Part shown: piece after piece, positions 1-9,192 of the stretch
How positions within the stretch are numbered: position 1 is the stretch's first letter
Layout: every line of letters begins with the position of its first letter
Assembly (NCBI RefSeq): GCF_001717585.1
Contig: NZ_CP017042.1
Span: 1,077,001 to 1,141,000, forward strand
Source: Selenomonas sp. oral taxon 920
Lineage (GTDB): Bacteria; Bacillota; Negativicutes; Selenomonadales; Selenomonadaceae
Reading direction: 5' to 3'
Length of the DNA stretch: 64,000 bases
Notes under the pieces: model-generated
Database searches by the model: none
Told to the model about the DNA's origin: nothing
Seen by the model: only the letters and a program-made list of their open reading frames with translations
Made by a program: the position numbers and the translations under genes

Positions 1-674
1 GCTCGGGCATGATTCGCCCCGACATGGCGACGGTGCTCTGCTTCATCACGACAGATGCGGATATTGACGGCGTGCTCCTGCAGGAAGCTCTGTCGGAGGT
101 CATTGAGCACAGTCTCAATATGATCTCGATCGACGGCGATATGAGTACAAACGATATGGCAATCGTCCTCGCCAACGGTGCTGCAGGAAATCCGAAGATC
201 ATGGAGAAAAATGCGGACTACGAGACGTTCAAGGAGAAACTGCTCGCACTCTGCCAGGGCATCTCGGAAAAAATTGCGGCAGATGGTGAGGGGGCAACCA
301 AGTTCATCACCGTTCATGTGAAGGGGGCAAAATCGTTTGCCGATGCAAAGACCATCGGTATGAGTGTCGCAAACAGTCCCCTCGTCAAGACGGCGTTCTT
401 CGGCGAAGATCCAAACTGGGGGCGCGTGATCTGCGCGGTCGGCTATGCGGGTGTGCCGATGAATCCCAATCATACAACGGTGAAGTTTGGCGGTATTCCG
501 GTCTATGCGGATGGCATGGGCGTATCATACGATGCGGATGCGCTGCGTATGGTGATGACGGCGCATGATATCGTTGTCGAGGTCGATTTGAAAGACGGAG
601 ATGCTGAGGCAAAGGTCTGGACCTGTGACTTCTCCTATGAATATGTGAAGATCAACGGTGAATATCATACCTGA
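1..674 (+). CDS. argJ: Bifunctional glutamate N-acetyltransferase / N-acetylglutamate synthase ArgJ (3' part)
   Basis: The gene is cut by the left window edge; the reading frame is open from base 3 and ends with TGA at 672-674. ArgJ transfers the acetyl group from N-acetylornithine to glutamate in the cyclic arginine pathway. The visible part opens at the family's self-cleavage region: GMIRPDMATVL carries the Ala-Thr bond at which ArgJ splits into alpha and beta chains, the Thr becoming the nucleophile of the beta chain. So nearly all of the beta chain is here. Further conserved segments are FFGEDPNWGRV and the C-terminal DFSYEYVKINGEYHT. It is followed after 13 nt by argB, as in many arginine operons of Firmicutes. 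The identification is firm; the start and the upstream neighbour (usually argC) are outside the window. Confidence 0.95.
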   Translation, partial: SGMIRPDMATVLCFITTDADIDGVLLQEALSEVIEHSLNMISIDGDMSTNDMAIVLANGAAGNPKIMEKNADYETFKEKLLALCQGISEKIAADGEGATKFITVHVKGAKSFADAKTIGMSVANSPLVKTAFFGEDPNWGRVICAVGYAGVPMNPNHTTVKFGGIPVYADGMGVSYDADALRMVMTAHDIVVEVDLKDGDAEAKVWTCDFSYEYVKINGEYHT

Positions 675-687
675 GGGGGGGGATTCG

Positions 688-1572
688 ATGTATTCCGATC
701 AGGACAAGGCGGAGATTCTCGTAGACGCGCTCCCGTACATCCAGGAATTTTACGGAACGACCGTCGTCATCAAATACGGCGGGAACGCCATGATCAACGA
801 TGCACTCAAGGAAAATGTCATGCGCGACGTGGCGTTGATGAAATTTGTCGGCATCCGTCCGATTCTCGTGCATGGAGGGGGGCCCGAGATCACGGGATTC
901 CTCAAGAAGGTTGGAAAGGAATCCACGTTTGTCTCGGGGCTTCGCGTGACGGATGAGGAGACGGTGGAAATCGCCGAGATGGTGCTCGACGGCAAGCTGA
1001 ACTCGGAGATCGTGGGCTTGCTCAACCTGCGCGGTGTGCGTGCGGTCGGACTCAGTGGGAAGGACGCAGGGCTTATCAAGGCACAGAAGAAGCTCGCCAC
1101 GGTGTATGAAAACGATACGGCACATCAGGTCGATATCGGCTATGTCGGTGAGGTCACGGAGATCAACACGGGCATCATCGCCGATCTTCTCGATCAAGGC
1201 TATGTTCCCGTCATTGCCCCCATCGGTATGGGCGAGCACGGGGAGAGCTACAACATCAATGCCGACTATGTTGCGGCGGAGATTGCGGGTGCACTGCACG
1301 CGGAGAAAATGCTGCTCCTTACGGATGTCGAGGGGGTCTACAAGGATTTCGCGGACAAAGGAAGCCTGATCTCCCAGCTGTGCATGGCCGAGGCAAGGGA
1401 ATACATCCGCAGCGGTGTCATCGAGGGCGGCATGATCCCAAAGGTGGAAGCGTGTCTCCGTGCGCTTGAGGCGGGGGCACATAAGGCGCATATTATCGAC
1501 GGGCGTTTGGCGCATTCGATTATTTTGGAGATCTTTACTTCACGCGGTATCGGCACAATGGTGCTTCCGTAG
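688..1572 (+). CDS. argB: Acetylglutamate kinase ArgB
   Basis: Phosphorylates N-acetylglutamate with ATP, the second step of arginine synthesis. The 294-residue protein has the usual family length and the amino-acid-kinase signatures KYGGNAM (29-35) and HGGGPEI (62-68), the glycine-rich loops for phosphate and acetylglutamate. Near the C-terminus GGMIPKVEACL is the conserved region holding the Lys that contacts ATP. The ATG at 688 is preferred over an in-frame ATG at 658, because a run of seven or more Gs (a strong ribosome-binding site) lies just before 688 and the 658 start would lie inside argJ. It sits between argJ and argD, so co-transcription is expected. Whether the enzyme is arginine-inhibited was not resolved from sequence. 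Confidence 0.95.
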   Translation: MYSDQDKAEILVDALPYIQEFYGTTVVIKYGGNAMINDALKENVMRDVALMKFVGIRPILVHGGGPEITGFLKKVGKESTFVSGLRVTDEETVEIAEMVLDGKLNSEIVGLLNLRGVRAVGLSGKDAGLIKAQKKLATVYENDTAHQVDIGYVGEVTEINTGIIADLLDQGYVPVIAPIGMGEHGESYNINADYVAAEIAGALHAEKMLLLTDVEGVYKDFADKGSLISQLCMAEAREYIRSGVIEGGMIPKVEACLRALEAGAHKAHIIDGRLAHSIILEIFTSRGIGTMVLP

Positions 1573-1584
1573 GCAGGAGCGATC

Positions 1585-2802
1585 ATGAAGAACGAACATG
1601 AAATTATGGCACGGGATACGGCGAGCTATCTGCCGGTATTTTCCCGTTATCCGATTGTCCTCAACCACGGGGAAGGTTCGTATGTATGGGATGTGAACGG
1701 GCGCAAGTATCTCGATGCGCTCGGCGGCATCGCAGTCAACGTGCTCGGGCATAACTATGCGCCGCTCGTGGATGCGATTGCCGAACAGGCAAAGCGTCTC
1801 ATCCATGTGTCGAACCTCTACTATACCGAGCCGCAGGCAGATGCGGCGGCAAAGTTATCGGCACTCACGGCGGACGGCAAGGTGTTCTTCGGGAACTCGG
1901 GCGCGGAGGCGAACGAGGGGGCAATCAAGGCAGCGCGCAAATACGGGCATACGATTCATCCCGAGAAGTCGCAGATCATCACGGCATTGGGCAGCTTTCA
2001 CGGGCGTACGCTCGCGACCCTGACCGCAACGGGACAGGAGAAGTTTCACAAGGGCTTTGAGCCGCTGCCGCAGGGGTTTGACTATGTACCGTTCAACGAT
2101 ATTGCGGCACTCGAAGCACGGATGAGCGAGAATACGGCGGCGGTCATGCTCGAGCCGATTCAGGGGGAGGGCGGCGTGCGTACCCCTGCGGACGGATATT
2201 TGCAGCAGGTACGGGCTCTCTGTGACAAGTATGACGCGCTCTTGATCTTCGACGAGATCCAGACGGGCATGGGGCGTACGGGCAGTTTCTATGCCTATGA
2301 GAGCTGCGGTGTCACACCCGATATCGTGACGCTTGCCAAGGGGCTTGCGGGCGGTGTCCCGATTGGCGCGTTTGTCGTCACGGAGAAGGTCGCGGCGGCA
2401 TTTCACGCGGGCGATCACGGGTCGACGTTCGGCGGAAATCCGCTGGCGTGCGCGGCGGCAAATGTCGTGCTTGATGCGGTTGCAAATGATAATTTTCTTG
2501 CAGGTGTCCAGGATGTGGGCGCACATTTCAAACAGGCACTCACGGACTTGCATAGCAAATATCCCGCGCACATCGCGGAGGTGCGCGGCAGGGGGCTGAT
2601 CCTCGGTATGGAGATGCAGAGGAATGAGGATGCGGCGGCAATCGCTCGACGGATGTTGGAGCATGGCGTTATTATCAACTGCACTGCAGGGAATGTCCTG
2701 CGCTTTATCCCGCCGCTGATCTTTACGAAGAATGAAGTGGATGAACTCATCCGTGTACTGGATCACTGTATCCTTGACATATGTGACCGAGGGGGATTAT
2801 GA
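1585..2802 (+). CDS. argD: Acetylornithine aminotransferase ArgD
   Basis: PLP-dependent class III aminotransferase that converts N-acetylglutamate semialdehyde to N-acetylornithine using glutamate. The 405 residues show the class III signature: LLIFDEIQTGMGRTG and, 25 residues on, TLAKGLAGGVPIG, where Lys252 is the Schiff-base lysine. FFGNSGAEANEGAIK is the cofactor phosphate region. The start ATG follows GGCAGGAG. The stop overlaps the start region of argF, which fits translational coupling. Family members can also act on succinyldiaminopimelate; the arginine-operon context makes the ArgD role the main one. Confidence 0.94.
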   Translation: MKNEHEIMARDTASYLPVFSRYPIVLNHGEGSYVWDVNGRKYLDALGGIAVNVLGHNYAPLVDAIAEQAKRLIHVSNLYYTEPQADAAAKLSALTADGKVFFGNSGAEANEGAIKAARKYGHTIHPEKSQIITALGSFHGRTLATLTATGQEKFHKGFEPLPQGFDYVPFNDIAALEARMSENTAAVMLEPIQGEGGVRTPADGYLQQVRALCDKYDALLIFDEIQTGMGRTGSFYAYESCGVTPDIVTLAKGLAGGVPIGAFVVTEKVAAAFHAGDHGSTFGGNPLACAAANVVLDAVANDNFLAGVQDVGAHFKQALTDLHSKYPAHIAEVRGRGLILGMEMQRNEDAAAIARRMLEHGVIINCTAGNVLRFIPPLIFTKNEVDELIRVLDHCILDICDRGGL

Positions 2803-3737
2803 TGAACAAGGGAATGGATTTACTCTCCATTCATGAGCTGAGTGCGGACGATGTGGAGGAGATTCTGACGCTCGCCGCTGATCTTAAGGCAAAGCAGAAG
2901 GCGGGCATTCCGCATAAACTGCTTGCGGGAAAGACGCTCGGCATGATCTTTGAGAAATCCTCGACGCGGACACGCGTGTCGTTCGAGGTCGGGATGTACC
3001 AGCTCGGCGGACAGGCACTCTTTCTCAGCAGCCGCGACCTGCAGCTTGGGCGCGGCGAGCCGATCAAGGACACGGCGCGTGTGCTCTCGCGCTATCTTGA
3101 CGGCATCATGATCCGCACTTATGGGCATGAACGCATTGAGGAGCTGGCTCGCTATGCTGACATCCCCGTTATCAACGCGCTCAGCGACCTTCTGCATCCG
3201 TGTCAGGCACTTACCGACCTGCTTACGATTCGTGAGTACAAGGGAAAGAATCTCGCGGGTCTCAAGATGGCGTACGTCGGCGACGGCAACAATATGACGC
3301 ACTCGCTCATGTATGCAGCGGCAAAGGTCGGCATGAATTTCGCGGCGGCAACTCCCGAGGGCTACGAGCCAAATGCCGAGGTCGTTGCAAATGCAAAGGC
3401 AGATGCAGCGGCAACGGGAGCAACGATCACAATCACGCACAATCCGATGGAAGCGGTTGCGGGCGCAGATGTCATCGTCACGGACACGTGGGCGAGCATG
3501 GGGCAGGAGGCGGAGCACGACACGCGTACGGCGGTGTTCCGTCCCTATCAGGTGAATTGGGAACTCGTTGCCGAGTCAGGCAATGCACGCTGCATCGTGA
3601 TGCACTGTCTGCCTGCCTATCGGGGAGAGGAGATCACGGAGGATGTCTTTGAGGAGTTTGCCGATGTGATCTTTGACGAGGCGGAGAATCGCCTCCACGT
3701 CCAAAAGGCGATCATGGCACTCGTTATGGGTGACTGA
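2802..3737 (+). CDS. argF: Ornithine carbamoyltransferase ArgF
   Basis: Joins ornithine and carbamoyl phosphate to give citrulline. Signatures are SSTRTR (carbamoyl-phosphate binding) near residue 54, HPCQ near residue 135 and MHCLPAYRGEEI near residue 270, the ornithine-binding Cys region. Two ATGs stand in tandem at 2799 and 2802. The GAGGGGG ribosome-binding site ends at 2795, giving a spacing of 3 nt to the first and 6 nt to the second, so 2802 is favoured (311 residues); the difference is one Met. The argD stop codon TGA at 2800-2802 overlaps the start. The catabolic paralogue ArcB is a formal alternative, but the flanking biosynthetic genes argue for ArgF. Confidence 0.95.
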   Translation: MNKGMDLLSIHELSADDVEEILTLAADLKAKQKAGIPHKLLAGKTLGMIFEKSSTRTRVSFEVGMYQLGGQALFLSSRDLQLGRGEPIKDTARVLSRYLDGIMIRTYGHERIEELARYADIPVINALSDLLHPCQALTDLLTIREYKGKNLAGLKMAYVGDGNNMTHSLMYAAAKVGMNFAAATPEGYEPNAEVVANAKADAAATGATITITHNPMEAVAGADVIVTDTWASMGQEAEHDTRTAVFRPYQVNWELVAESGNARCIVMHCLPAYRGEEITEDVFEEFADVIFDEAENRLHVQKAIMALVMGD

Positions 3738-3765
3738 TTTATATTTCTAAGGAGATGTTTCAAAC

Positions 3766-4980
3766 ATGGCAAAGCAGATCAAAAAAGTAGTTCTGGCATA
3801 TTCCGGCGGTCTTGATACGTCGGTTATCATCCCGTGGCTGAAGGAACACTATGACAACTGCGAGGTCATCGCTGTCTGTGCCGATGTCGGGCAGGGGGAG
3901 GAACTCGATCCCGTGCATGACAAGGCACTTGCCTCCGGCGCGTCGAAGGTGCACATTGTCGATCTCACGAAGGAGTTCCTTGAGGAGTATGTTTGGCCGA
4001 CGCTCAAGGCGGGAGCCGTCTACGAGGGAAAGTATCTGCTCGGTACATCGTTTGCGCGTCCCGTGATCGCAAAGGCACTCGTCGATATCGCAAAGCGTGA
4101 GGGTGCGGACGCAATCGCGCACGGCGCGACGGGCAAGGGAAACGATCAGGTACGCTTCGAGCTGACCGTGAAGGCACTCGCACCGAACCTCCAGATCATC
4201 GCCCCGTGGCGTGAGTGGGATCTCGATTCCCGTACGGCTGAGATCGCGTATGCAAAGAAGCACGGCATTCCCGTTGCGACGGAGAACAAGACGTACAGCA
4301 TGGATCGCAACATCTGGCATCTCTCCCATGAGGGCTCTGATCTTGAGGATCCCGCGAACGAGCCGAAGAACTCCATGTTCCTCATCTCCTGCGCACCCGA
4401 GGCTGCCCCGGATGCGCCGGAATACGTCTCCATCTCGTTCGAGAAAGGCATTCCTGTTGCTGTCAACGGTGAGAAACTAGGTGCAGTCGAACTCTTGACG
4501 AAACTCAACGAAATCGGTGCGCGAAACGGTGTCGGCATCGTCGATATCTGCGAGAACCGTCTCGTCGGCATGAAGTCGCGTGGCGTCTACGAGAATCCGG
4601 GCGGCTCCATCCTCTACTATGCGCACCGTGAACTCGAGTACCTCTGCCTCGACCGTGCAACCTATCACTACAAGGAAGGAATGGCGATCCGCTACGGTGA
4701 GCTCGTCTACGACGGCATGTGGTTCTGCCAGCTGCGTGAGGCACTTGCCGCGTTCGTGGACAGCACACAGGAGACCGTGACGGGTGAGGTGCGCCTCAAA
4801 CTCTATAAGGGCAATATCATCTCCGCAGGAGCCACGTCGCCGTATTCGCTCTACAGTCAGGAGTTCGTTACGTTCGAGCATGACGACGTCTACAATCAGG
4901 CAGATGCAGGCGGCTTCATCAATCTTTTCGGTCTGCCGCTTAAGGTGCGTGCACTCATGCAGGAGGGGCTGAATAAATGA
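3766..4980 (+). CDS. argG: Argininosuccinate synthase ArgG
   Basis: Condenses citrulline and aspartate with ATP. The 404-residue protein has the N-type ATP pyrophosphatase P-loop AYSGGLDTS at 11-19 and the second signature [13 protein letters not shown]. It lies 28 nt after argF, preceded by AAGGAGATG, and its stop overlaps the argH start in an ATGA arrangement. The length is normal for the ~400-residue bacterial class. Confidence 0.96.
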   Translation: MAKQIKKVVLAYSGGLDTSVIIPWLKEHYDNCEVIAVCADVGQGEELDPVHDKALASGASKVHIVDLTKEFLEEYVWPTLKAGAVYEGKYLLGTSFARPVIAKALVDIAKREGADAIAHGATGKGNDQVRFELTVKALAPNLQIIAPWREWDLDSRTAEIAYAKKHGIPVATENKTYSMDRNIWHLSHEGSDLEDPANEPKNSMFLISCAPEAAPDAPEYVSISFEKGIPVAVNGEKLGAVELLTKLNEIGARNGVGIVDICENRLVGMKSRGVYENPGGSILYYAHRELEYLCLDRATYHYKEGMAIRYGELVYDGMWFCQLREALAAFVDSTQETVTGEVRLKLYKGNIISAGATSPYSLYSQEFVTFEHDDVYNQADAGGFINLFGLPLKVRALMQEGLNK

Positions 4981-6401
4981 GCGAGAAGCTCTGGGGCGGT
5001 CGATTCTCCAAGACAACCGATGAGATGATCAATGAGTTCCAAGCCTCCATTCAGTTCGATCGTCGGATGTACCGCGAGGATATTGCAGGTTCGCTTGCAC
5101 ATGCTGCCATGCTGGCAAAGGTTGGCATTCTCTCCGAGGAGGATCGTGCGGCCATCGAAAAGGGGCTGCGTGACATCCTCGCGCAGATCGAGCGCGGAGA
5201 TTTTGCGTTCAGTGTCGAACTCGAAGACATCCACATGAATATTGAAAAGCGCCTTACAGATGCGATTGGGGAGGCGGGCAGCCGTCTTCATACGGCACGC
5301 AGCCGCAACGATCAGGTGGCACTCGATACGCATATGTATGTACGGCACGCTGTTGTGGATGTGCTGGATCGTATCAGGGAACTTCAACATGCACTTGTCG
5401 AATCAGCGACGGCGAACAAGGAGGTCATCATGCCGGGCTACACGCATCTGCAGCGTGCTCAGCCCATCCTCTTTGCCCATCACCTTATGGCATATTTTGG
5501 TATGCTCGTGCGTGACTTTGAACGATTTCAAGGAGTATATGCCCGGACGGATATCATGCCGCTCGGCGCAGGCGCTCTTGCAGGAACGACACTGCCGATC
5601 GATCGATCCTTTGTCGCGAAGCGGCTGAACTTCGAGCGCATCTATACGAACAGTCTGGATGCGGTCAGCGACCGTGACTACATTCTCGAATTCCTCTCTG
5701 CGGCATCCATCCTCATGGTTCATCTCTCACGTCTCTCGGAGGAGATCATCCTCTGGTGCTCGCGTGAGTTCTCCTTTGTCGAGTTGGACGATGCACACTG
5801 CACAGGCTCCTCCATGATGCCCCAGAAGAAGAACCCTGATGTCTCCGAACTCGTGCGCGGCAAAACGGGACGCGTCGTCGGTCATCTCATGGCGATGCTC
5901 ACGGCAGTGAAGGGGCTCCCACTCGCCTACAACAAGGACTTGCAGGAGGATAAGGAGGGGCTGTTTGATACCATTGACACGGTGAAGTTCAGCCTTGCCG
6001 TCTACGCACAGCTCATCCGCGGAATGAAGGTTCGTGTGGATGTCATGCGTCATGCCGTCGAAGCGGACTTCTCGAATGCGACTGACCTCGCGGACTACCT
6101 TGTGCGTAAGGGGATGCCGTTCCGTCAGGCACACAGCGTCTCGGGACAGGCGGTCGCGCTCTGCATTGAGCGCGGCATCTGGCTTGCAGACCTGCCGCTC
6201 GCGGATTATCAGAAACTCTCCGCGCTCTTTGCGGAGGATATTTATGAAGCCATCCGTCCAGAGACTTGCGTCGCATATCGGAACTCTTACGGAGGCACTT
6301 CGTATGAGCAGGCAGAAATGCAGTTGGATGCGGCATGTGATCTGATGGCAGAGGAGCAAAGTTGTATTGCGGTACTTACGCAGAAGCAAGAAATTCTCTA
6401 A
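4977..6401 (+). CDS. argH: Argininosuccinate lyase ArgH
   Basis: Splits argininosuccinate to arginine and fumarate, the last step of the pathway. The fumarase/aspartase superfamily signature [12 protein letters not shown] is at residues 277-288, and the N-terminal motif [12 protein letters not shown] is typical. The 474 residues match the usual length. Translation is coupled to argG by ATGA overlap (4977-4980). No hairpin followed by a U-run was found after the stop, so readthrough into the 110-nt AT-rich gap is possible. Confidence 0.96.
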   Translation: MSEKLWGGRFSKTTDEMINEFQASIQFDRRMYREDIAGSLAHAAMLAKVGILSEEDRAAIEKGLRDILAQIERGDFAFSVELEDIHMNIEKRLTDAIGEAGSRLHTARSRNDQVALDTHMYVRHAVVDVLDRIRELQHALVESATANKEVIMPGYTHLQRAQPILFAHHLMAYFGMLVRDFERFQGVYARTDIMPLGAGALAGTTLPIDRSFVAKRLNFERIYTNSLDAVSDRDYILEFLSAASILMVHLSRLSEEIILWCSREFSFVELDDAHCTGSSMMPQKKNPDVSELVRGKTGRVVGHLMAMLTAVKGLPLAYNKDLQEDKEGLFDTIDTVKFSLAVYAQLIRGMKVRVDVMRHAVEADFSNATDLADYLVRKGMPFRQAHSVSGQAVALCIERGIWLADLPLADYQKLSALFAEDIYEAIRPETCVAYRNSYGGTSYEQAEMQLDAACDLMAEEQSCIAVLTQKQEIL

Positions 6402-6512
6402 GATTTTCCTTTTGGCGTTAGGTTCTAAAAATTCATTGAATCGTAAATAAATATTAATGAACTTCTAACATATACGGTAAATAATACAAATATAATTGAA
6501 AGGAGGATTACG

Positions 6513-7016
6513 ATGAAGAAGTATGCAGTTCTGGCTGCGGCAATTGTTCTGTCTGTTTCCTCAGCGACAATGGCAGCTCCGCTCAATCATCTTGATACGC
6601 ACGATACGGCGGTTGGTGTCGGTACGAAGGAAGCTTACATCGAGCATAAGGCGACGGATGAGATCACGATCGGTGTGGTGCGTAACGATCGCGATGAGTA
6701 CGGCAATCCGAAGGATGTCTACATGCAGTACAATATTCTTGATCAGAACATTCGTCTGCTCGGCGGCTACCGTTGGAACATGAAGCAGGAAACCGGGAAT
6801 AACGTCTTTGCGGGGCTGGGGCTCAGCACGCCGACGGTACTCGGCTTCAATGCGTATGCGTCCTATATTGCCGGCAAGGATTTCAATGAGACTCAGGTTG
6901 GACTGAATAAGTCCTTGATCGCCAATCTGGATCTCAATGTGAATTATCACAACTTCAAGCCGGATCACGGCAGCCGTGAAAACGGCGTCGGGGTCGGTCT
7001 GACGATGCGTTTTTGA
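6513..7016 (+). CDS. Small outer-membrane beta-barrel-like protein
   Basis: A 167-residue secreted protein. A signal peptide is clear: MKKYA, a hydrophobic core of about 12 residues, and a likely cleavage site after SSATMA (residues 15-20). The mature part alternates polar and hydrophobic residues in short strands rich in Gly, Tyr and Asn (for example VFAGLGLSTP, LNVNYHNFKP) and ends in GVGVGLTMRF. A terminal Phe after alternating residues is the usual sorting signal of outer-membrane beta-barrels. The function is not known; 8 to 10 strands would fit its size. It has a strong AAAGGAGG ribosome-binding site and its own terminator. It stands alone between the arginine operon and rnj. A secreted soluble protein is the main alternative. 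Confidence 0.6.
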   Translation: MKKYAVLAAAIVLSVSSATMAAPLNHLDTHDTAVGVGTKEAYIEHKATDEITIGVVRNDRDEYGNPKDVYMQYNILDQNIRLLGGYRWNMKQETGNNVFAGLGLSTPTVLGFNAYASYIAGKDFNETQVGLNKSLIANLDLNVNYHNFKPDHGSRENGVGVGLTMRF

Positions 7017-7036
7017 TTGTATTCACCATCCAGTCG

Positions 7037-7070
7037 GGCACTCTCTGCAAGATGCAGGGAGTGCCTTTTG
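7037..7070 (+). terminator. Rho-independent terminator after the small outer-membrane protein
   Basis: The arms GGCACTCTCTGCA (7037-7049) and TGCAGGGAGTGCC (7053-7065) pair over 13 positions with one G-T, with a 3-nt loop, followed by TTTTG and an AT-rich tail. Confidence 0.9.
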
Positions 7071-7079
7071 AAATTTTAT

Positions 7080-7108
7080 TTGCATTGTTTGAGGTGGGAT
7101 GGTAAAAT
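7080..7108 (+). promoter_or_regulatory. Probable sigma-70-type promoter for rnj
   Basis: TTGCAT (7080-7085), a 17-nt spacer and TAAAAT (7103-7108). It implies a leader of about 230 nt before rnj. The leader was read and no known riboswitch or usable ORF was recognised; a 67-codon frame at 7099-7302 overlaps the promoter and lacks a ribosome-binding site. Confidence 0.5.
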
Positions 7109-7350
7109 ACTCCCTAAGTGAATGGATCGGATCATTTTTCTTGCAGTTTTCGGCATTGCTGTGCGGTCGTATTTTTTCACGGCAAGATGAACGGAAACCG
7201 CGTTTTCCCATGTGGCGACGATGGAGAAGAGACTTCTTCGGTCGCTGTATTTTCGTGTGGGTGAATTCTGATTTCATGATCGAATGGATGAGCATAATTT
7301 GATAAGAGGGACACAATGCTAATGTCCCATATTCTATGGAGGTGTGTTTT

Positions 7351-9039
7351 TTGTCGTTAAATCGTAATGGCAATCATGGTAAAAACGTGCAGAAGGTACA
7401 GGTTATACCGCTCGGCGGTCTTGGCGAAATCGGAAAGAACATGACTGCCATCCGCGTGGATGATGAGATTCTCGTTGTGGACTCCGGACTTATGTTCCCA
7501 GAGGAGGATATGCTCGGAATCGATCTCGTCATTCCGGATATTACCTATCTGATCGAAAACAGGGAGAAGGTTAAGGCGATTGTTTTGACGCATGGGCATG
7601 AGGATCATATCGGAGCTCTGCCCTACGTGATGAAGCAGATTCCCGTACCTGTCTATGGGACACGCCTGACGCTCGGAATTCTCGAGGGACGTCTCAAGGA
7701 AAACGGCGTCGACTCGAGCAATCTGCACTCCGTGATGGCAGGGGATATCATCAATATCGGCTGCTTCAGTGTCGGCTTTATCCGCGTCAACCACTCGATT
7801 CCAGATGCGGTCGGTCTGTCGATCAAGACTCCCGTCGGAATGATCGTCCACACGGGCGATTTTAAACTCGACTATACGCCGGTCGATGGACAGATGACAG
7901 ATTTTCGCCGCTTCTCTGATCTCGGCAACAAGGGGGTTCTGCTCCTCCTCGCAGACAGCACGAACGCGGAACGCGAGGGGCATACGGCGAGCGAGCGCAC
8001 GGTTGGGGCGGCGTTTGACAAGTCGTTCCACAATGTACGTGGACGTATCATTGTTGCAACGTTTTCCTCAAATGTGCATCGCATCCAGCAAGTCATTGAC
8101 ACGGCGGTCAAATACAAACGCCGTGTCGCCGTCCTCGGACGCAGCATGGAGAATGTCGTCGGCATCTCCCTTGAGCTCGGTTATCTGAATGCACCGGAGG
8201 GCACGATCATCGGCATTGATGAGATCAACAATTTCCGCCCTGAGCAGATCGTCGTTGTGACGACGGGCAGTCAGGGGGAGCCGATGTCTGCGCTTTCGCG
8301 CATGGCAGCATCTGATCACCGTAAGATCACGATTGTGCCGGGTGATACAGTTGTCATCTCTGCAACACCAATTCCGGGCAATGAGAAGCTGGTCTCCAAG
8401 ACGGTGGACAATCTGATGAAGCTCGGCGCGAACGTTATCTATGGGCGTGACAAGGGAATCCATGTCTCGGGGCACGGCAGCCGCGAGGAATTAAAACTCA
8501 TGCACAATCTTGTGCGTCCGAAGTTTTTTATGCCCGTGCACGGCGAGTACCATCATCTCGTGCAGCATGCAAGTCTTGCCCGTGAGCTTGGTATGCCGAA
8601 GGAGAATATCTTCATCAGCGAGAATGGGCAGATTCTCGAGTTTACGAAAGAGAAGGGGCAGGTTGTCGGTCGCGTGCAGTCCGGCATGGTCATGGTTGAT
8701 GGTCTCGGTGTCGGCGATGTGGGCAACATCGTCCTGCGCGACCGCCGTCAACTTTCACAGGATGGTATCCTCATCATCGTGGTGACGATGGATCGCCAGA
8801 ACAACCGTGTGGTCTCGGGTCCCGACATCGTCTCGCGCGGCTTTGTCTATGTGCGCGAGTCCGAGGCACTGATGGACGAGGCACGTGCACGCGTTCAGCA
8901 GGCACTCGACCGCTGCGAGGATGAGAATGTGCGCGAGTGGTCGGCGATCAAGTCAAATGTACGCGATGCGCTTAGTCGCTATCTTTTCGACAAAACACGT
9001 CGCCGTCCGATGATTCTGCCCATCATTATGGAGATTTGA
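7351..9039 (+). CDS. rnj: Ribonuclease J
   Basis: Metallo-beta-lactamase / beta-CASP ribonuclease with 5'-to-3' exonuclease and endonuclease activity in RNA decay and maturation. The zinc motif HGHEDH is at residues 81-86, and conserved features include the early PLGGLGEIGKNM, HTGDFKLD, and the late VSGHGSREELKLM. The length (562) is close to B. subtilis RNase J1 (555). The start is taken as TTG at 7351 because GGAGGTG at 7338-7344 is the only good ribosome-binding site; an in-frame ATG at 7336 overlaps that site and would have none of its own. The gene is monocistronic, between a promoter and a terminator. Confidence 0.93.
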   Translation: MSLNRNGNHGKNVQKVQVIPLGGLGEIGKNMTAIRVDDEILVVDSGLMFPEEDMLGIDLVIPDITYLIENREKVKAIVLTHGHEDHIGALPYVMKQIPVPVYGTRLTLGILEGRLKENGVDSSNLHSVMAGDIINIGCFSVGFIRVNHSIPDAVGLSIKTPVGMIVHTGDFKLDYTPVDGQMTDFRRFSDLGNKGVLLLLADSTNAEREGHTASERTVGAAFDKSFHNVRGRIIVATFSSNVHRIQQVIDTAVKYKRRVAVLGRSMENVVGISLELGYLNAPEGTIIGIDEINNFRPEQIVVVTTGSQGEPMSALSRMAASDHRKITIVPGDTVVISATPIPGNEKLVSKTVDNLMKLGANVIYGRDKGIHVSGHGSREELKLMHNLVRPKFFMPVHGEYHHLVQHASLARELGMPKENIFISENGQILEFTKEKGQVVGRVQSGMVMVDGLGVGDVGNIVLRDRRQLSQDGILIIVVTMDRQNNRVVSGPDIVSRGFVYVRESEALMDEARARVQQALDRCEDENVREWSAIKSNVRDALSRYLFDKTRRRPMILPIIMEI

Positions 9040-9057
9040 GTTTATTTAATACGGTAC

Positions 9058-9085
9058 AAGTCGTCCTAATGGACGACTTTTCTAT
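9058..9085 (+). terminator. Terminator of rnj
   Basis: A perfect 9-bp stem AAGTCGTCC / GGACGACTT (9058-9066 and 9071-9079) with loop TAAT, followed by a T-rich tail. Confidence 0.88.
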
Positions 9086-9122
9086 TTGTAAGTAGTTCAG
9101 AAAAAATGTATCGTTATGTATC

Positions 9123-9151
9123 TTGCAGGAGCAAAAAAAAAAGCGTACAAT
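9123..9151 (+). promoter_or_regulatory. Promoter of the split transketolase operon
   Basis: TTGCAG (9123-9128), a 17-nt spacer containing a run of ten A, and TACAAT (9146-9151). It lies about 35 nt before the ribosome-binding site of the first transketolase gene. Confidence 0.6.
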
Positions 9152-9192
9152 ACGTTCAGTATAATGTGTGAATTGGGGCGAGGAGGAGTTTT

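Noticed and set aside
652-1515. 287-codon minus-strand frame opposite argB
   Set aside because: It lies wholly opposite a conserved gene and shows no domain signature.
7099-7302. 67-codon ORF in the rnj leader
   Set aside because: It overlaps the proposed -10 box, has no ribosome-binding site, and its Trp/Arg/Phe-rich composition is unlike its neighbours.
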